The translations under genes and the position numbers were made by a program. Source: Lepidodermella squamata (lineage: Eukaryota; Gastrotricha). From it: a DNA stretch of 64,000 nucleotides. Of this stretch, positions 22,884 through 32,529 are shown piece by piece. The stretch lies in contig JBLDXI010000009.1 of the NCBI GenBank assembly GCA_047495785.1, forward strand, positions 372,001-436,000, written 5' to 3'. The notes below the pieces were generated by a model. That model ran no database searches and was not told where the DNA came from. It saw only the letters and a list, made by a program, of their open reading frames with translations. The first letter of the stretch is position 1, and every line of letters starts with the position of its first letter.

Positions 22884-25800
22884 ATGACAAGCCACAAAGT
22901 TTCTTTCGCCAACGACGCGTCGAACCCGCAGCAGCAACAGGTGCCGTCTGCTGCTGCTGCGGCGGCGGCGTCGTCTAACCTCATCTTCAACCTCGGCGGC
23001 ATGTGCATCCGCGACTACCAACTCGCGCTGCATCGCATCGTCTCGGAGCTGAAATCTCGCGAGGACCAGGTTAGCCAGCTTCGAACGTGTCTCGTCGACC
23101 GCGAAGAAGCGATAACCAGCCTCAATGCTGAAATGGACGAACTCAAAAAACAAGTGACGGCGTTGAAACGCGCCGTTGCCGAAGCCCCGGCCGCGGCTTC
23201 TGTCGTCAGCCGGCCTGCCACGCTGATATCGACCCACGATGTCGCCGGAGAGTTGCATCTCAGCTCGCCGACTCTACCGCCATTCCGCAGAAGTTCGCAT
23301 TCGGCCGGCAATGCGTCGACCATGCTGACGCAAAGCCGCCGCGAACGACTTCGTATCGCGTTGGCTAAAAACGACCTACTCGGCCGGTTGGATGTCGAAC
23401 AGGCTGATGGGTTGATATCTCGCATGGTTGAACGCCGAGTTCAGCCGGGTGAAATCATTATCAAGGAAGGCGAACCTGGCGTGCGCATTTTCGTGATGGA
23501 AGACGGCGAGATTGAAATCACGCGCGAGGGCCAATTTCTCGTCCGACTTATGGGCCCGTTGGTGTTCGGAGAGTTGGCTGTCATTTACAATGCGCCGCGA
23601 TCCGCCACCGTTAAGGCGTCCTCTACATGCAAGTTGTGGACGATTGAAAGCAAAACGTTCCACCAATGCATGACTCGCATTCGGCAGCGAACTCTCGGCA
23701 AAATTGCAGCTGATTTGCGGAATATCGGCGTTTTCTCCACCTTGGCAAAAGCCACTTTAGTCTCAATTATCGATGCGGGTGAAGAGGTATGAATTTAGTT
23801 GCAATTATAAAGCTAGAAAACAGAGACGGCCGAGAAAAATCGAAATTTCAGTTTTTTAAGCTGGAATTTTTATTTAAATCATGCGATTTTTTAAATGTAT
23901 TAAAAGTGACAAATTTTCCCCTCAGATTTTCATTTCATTTTCATTGAAGTTCAAAATTTGTTCAAAATTTCTTTTTCTAATTTAATGATGATTTTGGTGT
24001 TCAATTTCAGCTGCGCTTCGACCCTGGCGATCGTGTTTCGATATCGCCAGGAACCTTGTACATTCTATCTGAAGGTCTGCTTCTTTCAACCTCTCACATT
24101 TGCTCGTGCGGGGATTCGACCGAGGGCCATGTGAAGTCCCCTCGAAAAGCCACGTGTCAGTACGAAACGATAGAATTGCGTGCGACAGCGTGTTTCTGCA
24201 CGCAACTGCCGCAGAACGTAGCTGCTGTTTTGTTAGCTCCATGTTCGCCGTCGCCTGATTCAACCGAAATTCGCCTGCTGTCAGCTGGTGATGTTGCAAA
24301 CCTCGAAGCTGCAAAAGAAAATCCGACTAAAGCGACATGCTATCGGCTTGATACCAACTAGTAATACATCATTTTTTGTTCATTTTTTGTATGATTTATG
24401 ATTAAATATTTCAGTGTCCTTCGAGCTCTTGAGAAGAAGGAGCAACCACCGCAAACCTTGTCGCTGAGTGCTGTAGAAATGAACAGTAGGATAAAGCGAA
24501 GCCCGACGCCAGCTCGGGAACCTTCACCAGCCGCCGACAACGGCATGTGCCCGGGTGACCTGTCGATAGTCGCCATGATGCCCTCCCGTGACGCCTTCTC
24601 GCACATGTTCTGCGTGGTGGATGCGAAAGCGGGCACGAGGCGCAATATTGGTCCGCTTTCTGAATCCGACGAATCCACAGCTGCCATGGACAGCAGTACG
24701 TCGAGCAACCGGTCAGGCAAGGCTGGCAGTTACATTGTGCGGTGGGTGCTGCGCCAGAAAGCTGAGGCGGCTGGCGTGGGTGATAGGCTCAACTCGGAAC
24801 GCCAACACTTACTGGCGTGTCAGTCATGTGATTTTATCGTTCGGTGAGTTTCACACATGCATTTTCTCTGCTAGAAACCAAGCTATTTCAGTCTAAATAT
24901 ACCGTATTTGATGAAATGCGTATGCAAAAATTGAATGACACAAATTTCCCGAGAATAGGCTTCTATTCGAGATACGGCTATGCAGGATGGGCTATAGCTA
25001 TAAGAAAAAGAAAGCACGTATGAATTTTTCAGAGCTTATAATGTTGCTATAATCTTAGAAGCCGTCATTGCCTTTCTTTACTCGAAACTCGTACATTCAA
25101 AGTTTGAATATCATCATTATAAGCCAAGACGGTGTTTATCGTCATCGTAGATACTTAGTACTTGAGACGATTCGTCTCAAGTACCAAGTCGTCCTAAGTG
25201 GCTTCAATCAGTCGAAAAAGTTATTCGGTATCTGAATCAGTGTTAATGAGTTTTTTTCCACTCGGCGTTGGTTTTGTCCATCACCGCTGTCTTAGAGCGA
25301 GATCCGAAAACGGCCATAAAATCAGGGTCATGTGTGGCTTTATAACGCTTGATGTGCGGGCTGTATTCAATTGTCTCGGGAAATTTGTTGTTTTGCCCGA
25401 AATCGAGGAGGGCTCTGATCCGTTCTTTCTCCGGAGTGTCGTACGGAGCGTACGGCCGGCCGCCTCCCGAACTTTCGAGCGCCTCGACTGGTGTGTTTGT
25501 GATGGCTGAAGAAGCCGCTTTGAGGGTCGAATCCGGCTTTGAGAGAGTCTTCGAAATCGAAAGGTTGATCGACGAAATACTTGCCGTCGGTGAGAACGCC
25601 ACTGACTTGATCGCTGATCGGCGACTGGAGCAAGAGCTGACAGAGCCAGCCCTTGATCGGCTTTCCGGCAACGCCCAAAGCTTGTCCAGCTTTCCTCCCA
25701 CTTCAGCCAGTGCAATTTTGAGGCTTTTCTCGGAGGAGAAGCAGGCCTAGAAAAGAGTAAAAGTGGTTATAGTGTAGTGAGCAGAGAGGTTTAAATTTCT

Positions 25801-28228
25801 AATACAATCAAAGTTGGAGTTTTTTCCGCATGTCATTGGCGGTGAAAGGGCTCTCAGTGAGTCCCCGATGCTGGCTCAACGCTCATCCTGATTTTAATAC
25901 AAAGCATGACTCACAAAAATGGAAGAATATTACTTTTCACCATCACCATCCGTATAATTGAAGCCATAAACTTCACCTCCATCTGAAGTTCCTCCATCGC
26001 AGACGCCGTAATTCGTCGAAGGATTGAATATCGTTGAACACAATTTTGTGCCACCCTTCGTTCTCGACGAAGGTCATTCGAACGAGCATTGTAGAAATTA
26101 AAAAAAAACTAAAAAATATGTTGAGTTGAAAAGTTCAGATGTGCGATAAAACTGAAAAAATGAAAAATTCGCGTGCCTTTTAAACCCACTACAACAGCCT
26201 TAAGAGGAGCGCCATGTAACTAGAAATACCAGCCCGTAGAAAAATAGTGGATTCACTGGTTCCACTAAATTCTGCTGAATCGCTTGCGGCTGATTCAGAA
26301 ATAAAGGCTTTGGTTTTCCTTAGCTCCGGCTTTTTCGGGTGATTACGCGACGTTTGGAGGCAGCAGGGGTGGTAACTGATTGATTTCGTTGATGTCGATG
26401 GATGCTCTATTATCGGCCCTGATGCTGCGGCATTCTGCTGCGGCGCAATTGAATTCGATGGCGGGGGAATCGCAGGGGGGGAGTCATCGGGAATATTGAC
26501 TTGCTGGGCGCCGTTGTTACTTTTAACTCTGTTCATAGCTACATAATGAGGAACCAAATGATCACGACCGATGTACAGGGTCGTTGGCCCGTTACTAAAG
26601 TGCAATATGTTGCGGTTACGCGAGTCAAAAAGGAATCAAACGGGATCGTCAGCCTTGACCTCCCATCCCAAGCTGTGTTTTGAAACCAACGGCTTCCTGC
26701 TGACTTCCATTAGAATAGCGCAGTTACAACCCATCTACACACGGTGTCATATGAGAGCGGCTTATGATTACCACCTAAAGTACCATCGGTCAATCGTTCC
26801 GATTGTAGTATCCAATCTTCGACAGATTTTTTGCTTGAAGCTTTTGTTCCAGCAGACATCCGGGGTCTGAATGTACCGCCAGGGATGATAGCCGTATAGA
26901 TATTCAATCGCCGTAAAACTGAATTCGTAGATTCACTAATATGACAGCGAAAAGAACCCCACACAAGAAGTCGGGGTTTGGAAATTTGAGCCGAAAGTCC
27001 GGCCTGTCTTACACAACCTCTCATCGGCACTTTGACTTGGTGAACAACTGATTTTGTTGCTCGATAGTAGCATTATATAATTCTACTATCGAAAGAATAG
27101 GATTTGGAAGAACGAAGTTACTGATTCTATTGGTATACATTTTTAATTTCGCGTTTTTCTTTGTTTATAGGCTTATAACCACGATGCAGGACTCGTTTTC
27201 CGTCTATTTCGTACTCGAAACTTGCGTCGGCGGTACCTTAGAAGGTCTGCTTAAAGCCTTGACGACGTCAACTGGCAGTTCGAGCAGCGGCGCATCATCT
27301 TCTTCAAACAGTGCTTTCTCGCTGATAACTTCGATGAAACGGCAAAACCGAACGCTGAGCTCAAGCGGCTCCGTGCTGTCATCGCGAAGCGGTGGCATCG
27401 AAGAAGAGTGGGCGCGCTTCTACCTCGCGTGCACCGTCGAGGGCGTCGATTTCCTCCACGCCAACGGCATCGTCCACCGCAATGTCAGCCCCGCCAGTGT
27501 TTGGATCATGGCGAACGGCTACGCCAAACTGGGCGACTTCTACTGGACGAAGTCGATCGGCGCCCGCAGCCGCACGTTCTCGCTGTGCGGCCCGGTCGAA
27601 CGCCTCGCACCCGAGGTCATGCTGAACAAAGGCCACGGGCTGGCGGCCGACCGCTGGAGCGTCGGCGTGCTGCTCTACGAAATGCTGGTCGGCAAGCCGC
27701 CTTTCCTGCGCGACGACCCGATGCAGACGTGCTCGGCCATCCTGGCCCACGCTGGCGGCAGCTCGTCGTCGAGCGACAACGACACGCTGGAGTTTCCGAG
27801 GCGAGTCGGCAAGGGCGCTCGCGACGCGATTCGCCGCCTCTGCCGGCCGTGCCCGGCCGATCGCATCATGTTCGACGACCTGCGGCAGCACCAGTTCTTC
27901 ATCCAGTCGAGCAGCAACGCCTTCGACTGGCAACTATTCCGCAGCCTGCAAATGGCGCCGCCTTTCGTGCCGAATGTAACATTCCACCTTAATTTTATGA
28001 AAATTTCAATTTTTTTATGCTAATTTCACACAGGTCGCCTCTACAACTGATGTCTGCCACATACCAGGCGCTAAGAAAGTCGTGAATCCGGTTCCGCTGA
28101 CTTCTTTGCACAGTAATGTTGCCGGCCTGAGCCTGGCTAGCCAAGAAAGCGGGATCGATTCGATGCCGCAGAGCTACTCATCGACAGCGTCTGGCCACGG
28201 GGCTTCGAATTGGTGCAAGGACTTCTAG
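22884..28228 (+). CDS. cGMP-dependent protein kinase homologue with a catalytically dead kinase domain
   Basis: Five exons, 22884-23786, 24011-24360, 24415-24843, 27171-27975 and 28034-28228, give 893 residues. Order: coiled coil (about 48-99), a good first cyclic-nucleotide domain with FGELAVIYNAPRSATVKA at about 228-245, a second cyclic-nucleotide domain lacking its phosphate-binding cassette, a Ser-rich insert, and a PKG-type kinase domain from about 466. The C-terminal tail ends in NWCKDF, like the GWDxDF end of PKG. Every catalytic landmark is changed: no glycine loop, the VAIK-equivalent Lys is Arg (YIVRWVLRQK), HRDLKPEN reads HRNVSPAS, and DFG reads DFY. Substrate-binding, APE-like and C-lobe segments remain (CGPVERLAPEVMLNKGH, DRWSVGVLLYEMLVGKPPF). 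It is therefore probably a cGMP-sensing scaffold or regulator. Intron 3 (2.3 kb) holds minus-strand ORFs. Confidence 0.9.
25158..25184. repeat. Perfect 27-base palindrome (13 bp stem, 1 base centre)
   Basis: GTACTTGAGACGA, then T, then its reverse complement; after one mismatch the pairing extends four more bases (ACTT/AAGT). It lies in PKG intron 3, just beyond the stop codon of the minus-strand ORF at 25243, so it could serve as a 3'-end hairpin or be the core of a small transposon. Confidence 0.8.
25243..25749 (-). CDS. Uncharacterised minus-strand coding exon in PKG intron 3 (C-terminal exon)
   Basis: An open frame runs from a splice-acceptor-like TTTTCTAG at about 25750 to a stop at 25243, about 168 residues, with an internal Met at 25701. 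The product has an amphipathic start (LKIALAEVGGKLDKLWALPE), a long Ser-rich middle and an ordered-looking end (DTPEKERIRALLDFGQNNKF, then RYKATHDPDFMAVFG). Sequence complexity and the acceptor suggest a real terminal exon. I could not find a convincing upstream exon and do not recognise the family. The opposite-strand ORF here is taken as the shadow. Confidence 0.5.
26189..27030 (-). CDS. Unidentified minus-strand ORFs in PKG intron 3, possibly transposon-derived
   Basis: Two ORFs, 27030-26710 (KSVEDWILQSERLTDGT, KPLSYDTVCRWVV) and 26605-26189 (HFSNGPTTLYIGRDHLVPHY, then a disordered Pro/Ser-rich tail), face the same way and overlap the same low-copy-looking region. The wording hints faintly at a recombinase or transposon accessory protein, but no catalytic motif is clear. 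A stop or frame change separates them, so this is either a decayed element or a spliced gene I cannot resolve. Confidence 0.25.
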
Positions 28229-28953
28229 AAAGAGGCGCCCCCAGCAATAAAACCATCGTCCATCCGTGAAAATATCAGAGTGTTCTTTTCTACTGCTCCT
28301 CGATCCGCGAGCTTTTTCACGCAAAAATTTATAGATAAAATATAATATTAAGTTATGATTACTATTTACTGATATTTGACATTTTGTTGTGCCTTTTGGT
28401 GGAAGATGACATTTGAAGCTAACACCAAATAAAATGAATTGATTTAACGCAAAAATTGGTGGCATTTTTTGGATTTTGGCAACAGGTGTTACTCAGGTGT
28501 GCTGCTGAGATGAAGTTGCTAAGAGGCTGAATCATAAAAACACCAAATCTTCGCTTAATTACGACTGCTACGTGATGAAATTATCTGAGCGTAATAATCA
28601 AAACAGAGGAGGATAATTAATTCACGGCCATTTCGCGAAATGAGAACTTGCTACGATGAATATTATACGTACTACATGTAATGATACTCCGCAGTCAAGT
28701 GGTTCACGCATCGTTGCTCGGAAAATTGCAGCGGTCGAATTTTCATCAAGGTGAGCCGATTCACACGCAGCTGGCATGTCGAGATAAGAAAACTGCTCAA
28801 TTATTCACCCTCGCAGCGATAATTACGAGACCTTTATCATCAGTTGGCTGGCAAAAAAAACCAACTGATTACTTAGACACAATATTTCACAGCCGTTTAC
28901 TTTCAGTGCAAGCTAATTGCTTTATCGTTAGAGTTTAGAGTTTTTTACTCATC
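28229..28953. other. Intergenic stretch between the PKG homologue and SNAP29-B
   Basis: AT-rich 3' UTR/promoter DNA with no gene. AATAAA signals occur near 28240 and 28425. Confidence 0.4.
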
Positions 28954-30038
28954 ATGTCTTACAATTATGATTCGAGTCGGCGAGCTGGAGGTTCATCGGC
29001 GAACCCGTTCGGCGAACCAGAGCGCGAGCCAACCGAGCAGGAACGCGTTGTAAGCCAAATTTTAGATGTTCAGCAGGAAAGCAAAAGCTCGACTCAACGC
29101 TCGCTGGCTTTGCTCTACGAAACCGAACAGATAGGCACGGCCACGGCTGAGGTAAGAAAGATTCCCCCCGGACTATGAGCTTAGATTAGTGAACAATGAC
29201 TTTTTAACACAGCAACTCATCGAGCAAGGAGAGAAACTCGACCGGATAGAGGGTACTGTGAAAAAGATCGATTCTGATTTGAAGCAGAGCCAGAAACATA
29301 TCAACGGTTTGAAAAGCGTTTTCGGCGGGGTGACGAATTGGTGGCAGGCTCGCAAAGAAAAGAAAAATGGCAAAGCCGAGCCAGAAGCGCTACCGGAGAC
29401 AGGTCTCAAGGGTGCTCTAAAACAGCAAGCTCAAAGCTCAGCAGCACAACCGACTCGAGCGGCCCGTGTCGGGGATGACTCGGGCTATTCTGCGGGTAGT
29501 TCGAGAGGAATAACTGGAGGCACGACGGTGCAAAGCGTCCTGGAGCAGAATGAACAGGATATCGAAGAAGACCTCGGTAAGTTCATGGCTTCTCTCTGGA
29601 TTCTATCATTGAGATTCGAAGAGTTCTAGTTTGCGTCCAGTCTGGACAATTAAGGCGAAATTTTCTATTTAAAATTACCTAGTTTAATGTAGTATTTATT
29701 CATTCCTTCCGCGCCAAAAATCTCAATCAGCAGCTGAAGCTGATAATACCCCTTCCCAAACTCAATCTTTACTCATCCCATTTCGATGATAGGAAAATTT
29801 TCCAGTTCACTAACGGCTCGCAAAGATTTACACCCTTGCCTATCATGATCGGTTTTTAATTTGTTATCCAGGTCAAATGGGGGTTTTAACCGATCGGTTG
29901 AAGTTCATGGCCGTTGCGATGGGTGAAGAAATGGACAAGCAGAACGTCGTTATCGATAGGATAAACAACAAAGTGGCAAATACCGACATGACGATGACGA
30001 ATCAAAACAAGCAGATGAACAAAATTCTAAAAAAATGA
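28954..30038 (+). CDS. SNAP29: SNAP29-like Qbc-SNARE, copy B
   Basis: Three exons, 28954-29151, 29213-29576 and 29872-30038, give 242 residues. The order matches copy A: one NPF motif (SANPFGEP), first SNARE helix (TEQERVVSQIL to about residue 100), KSVFGGVTNWWQ shared almost word for word with copy A, a Gly/Ser/Thr linker, and the second SNARE helix to the C-terminus. The first intron is at the same position and phase as in copy A. The second (295 bp, within the codon for Gly in EEDLGQ) is absent from copy A. The first helix is better conserved than the linker, so both copies are under constraint. Only one NPF remains against two in A, which may change EH-domain binding. Confidence 0.92.
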
Positions 30039-30613
30039 TCATCTATCAGTTATTTTTCCCTCCTCTGTAATCCAGTGATTATTGAATTGGAATTCTGCTT
30101 TCCCAACTTGATGATTAGTGCCGCACATAGTAGGTATTGACTTATATACGCGATTTCTTATAAAATATCTTTTCCTCAGCATTTATTTTATGGTAAAATA
30201 TTATAAGAAAGCCAAATTTTAAACTAATAAAAGTTGACAAGTTATGTATTGAAATGCAGCATGCCGTGATTAACCGAGTTGGCCTATTTATCGGCGCCGA
30301 TCACAGCCGCATCAGCTTGCGGTCTGTTTCCACGCAACTTATCGGTCTCGTCAATAATAAATTGCATCAATAAAAAACGCTACACACACACACACACACA
30401 ACCGTCCTATGCGACTGAAATTGCGGCAAAAAATAAGCACTGAAGTATGCGTAATACTATATGCCTACATGATGCCTACTATAGTTTTGAGGCTTTGTAC
30501 ACACAAAAGATTCAAAATGCAACCCATTGGTAATTTATACTAGCTAACGGGTATAAAATTTGTCTATAAGTGTTAACTATCAGTTTGTAGTAAAGCCTAT
30601 TCCCCGCGAGCTA
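30039..30613. other. Intergenic stretch with a (CA)n run
   Basis: Contains a CA microsatellite at about 30382-30401 and AT-rich 3' UTR DNA. No trace of TBCCD1 or THUMPD1 is seen here, although both lie between the corresponding A copies. Confidence 0.45.
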
Positions 30614-31464
30614 ATGATTAAACGGATTGCGGCTAACATTAGCATTTACGCCGGTCTTCTAACGGCAGGTGATGTAGTTTGCCAACATCTCGAGTTCAGG
30701 ACTTCAGGCCTATCTTCAGATGATGCCGTTTGGGATCGGCGGCGAACAGGTAAAGTGATAACTCGTGTAAATTTCACTTTTGTATTCATTCATCAATAAC
30801 TAAAATTCAGGCAATTTCATGCTCGCTGGTTTGCCACTTGGAGCTCTCAGCCACATTTGGTATTCGTATTTAGATCGGCGATTCCCCGGCCGAGCGATTA
30901 GAACCGTTTTAATTAAAGCAGCTGCAGATCAAATTGTTTATACGCCTTTTTTCTACCTGTCTTTTTTCACGGGTAAGCAAATGAAGTCATCCATTCGATT
31001 TAATTAATCTTAATCACTCTCCTGTTTTCAGTTTGTGGCACTTTGGAAGGAAAATCACTGTATGAATGCTGGCTAGAGATCAAACAGAAAGCGCTGCTAG
31101 TTTATGCTGTAATTATAATTATATCTGATTATGATCCTTTCGTTCAACCAATGTATTGAAATACTAGACTGATTCGGTATTTTGGCCACCTGTTCAGCTA
31201 ATGAATTTCTACTACATCAACCCTCGATATCGCGTGTGTATGTTCTTTGCGTCCTAATTTTTTAATAATTCAAAATATTTTTCCGTAATGCCCTTCTTAT
31301 AGTGTGTGTTTCATGTGCAACGCTGTGCTGGAATGTATGGTTAAGCTTCTCAAAGGTAAGTAATTTGCCGTAAAATTATTGGAAAGAATCTAGCTCAACG
31401 TTTGAAATTACAGACGAGCAAGATAAGCTTTCAAACGGTGCAGGATTACTTCGATCGCAAGTAA
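30614..31464 (+). CDS. Mpv17/PMP22 family membrane protein, copy B
   Basis: Six exons, 30614-30749, 30811-30972, 31032-31108, 31168-31237, 31303-31355 and 31414-31464, give 182 residues, close to human MPV17 (176). Landmarks: YAGLLTAGDVVCQH, MLAGLPLGALSHIWYSYLDR, KAAADQIVYTPFFYLSFF, GTLEGKSLYECW, VFWPPVQLMNFYYINPRYR and TLCWNVWLSF. Exons 3-5 match copy A in length and phase, which independently confirms both models. The start was placed at the first in-frame ATG (MIKRIAANIS). Four membrane helices are expected; location mitochondrial or peroxisomal by family. Confidence 0.9.
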
Positions 31465-32529
31465 AATATATTTCAAGAAATTACTCAAGCCGATTCACCT
31501 CAATGCCAGTCATGCTTTCGACCGGTGGTTATATAATTATAATAAAGTAAAGAAGAAGCCAGCAATTTTTTATTTCTTTTTTTATTGTATTTCTTTCAAT
31601 AATTCCCTGTGTTCCATGATGGATGCATGGCTGAATCGAATGACCATCACGAGACATTATATTTTAGCAACAAGAAAATAATAATTATAATATAATAATA
31701 ATAATAATTTACCTGAAACAGAATTGTTGTTAATAAGATTAAACATTTAACATTTTTTGCGTTTTCATGAGAACAATCTGTCGAGAAACAAATATCGGGA
31801 CTTCGGACTAGTATAACGTATTATCAAGAAGCGCGTCAGACAAGTAGATGCATAAAATATAGAAGAGAATATCAATTCGATCTCTTTTTATTGTTTTGCC
31901 AAGGAGTTATACAAAATTATCTCCGAAAACATTGATGATGCCGTAAAAAATCGACAAGCAGCCTGCGACGAAATTTCAATGACGCAAAATAATGAGTGAT
32001 ATATATATGTCTAGGCGTAACGCTTTTTCCGCAACTATCGCAACTACCTATATGAGGTTGGAGCACAAGATTCATTTTCGAATGAGACACACATTGGGTA
32101 CAATAACACATCGACTTTTTCCCAATTTGCATTTTGAATAATAATAATAATGATAATTAAACTCAGGAAAGTTAGTCACCGTGTCTGTACAGCTGAATCG
32201 AGAGTAATAAAATATTTCCATTATATTTTTTCTATAAAAAATAATATACGGCATGCCAAGGTTCAAACTGAAATGAAACGCGATCTTCGAAAACAAAAAT
32301 AAATAATGTGTTACTTTTTCTGTAATCACTGATAACTGATTATCGAATATATTATTGATTTGCCGCGTAATTTCACTTTTGTGAGGTTATCAATATAAAT
32401 TTGGGTTCGACATTATTACACGAGAAAAATAGTTTGTTATGAACCATAATTATTAATGTTAAAAATGCACGAATGTCGTCGAGAGAGAAAACAAAGAAGA
32501 CGAAGAAGCAACATAAAAAATGGGCGCCA
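31465..32529. other. Intergenic stretch between convergent Mpv17-B and the SLC6 gene
   Basis: About 1 kb of AT-rich DNA with ATAATAATA and TATATATA runs, holding the two facing 3' UTRs. No gene seen. Confidence 0.45.

Noticed and set aside
25926-26095. Upstream exons for the 25243-25749 minus-strand gene
   Set aside because: Several short open pieces exist, but none joins in phase with a good donor.
26710-27030. DIRS-type tyrosine recombinase fragment
   Set aside because: The wording is suggestive (KPLSYDTVCRWVV, FRPRMSAGTKASS), but the blocks are in the wrong order for that family and no catalytic Arg/His/Tyr set is visible.
27379-27992. Two long ORFs in other frames over the PKG kinase exon
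   Set aside because: Arg/Ala-rich shadows of a GC-rich coding exon that itself matches PKG.
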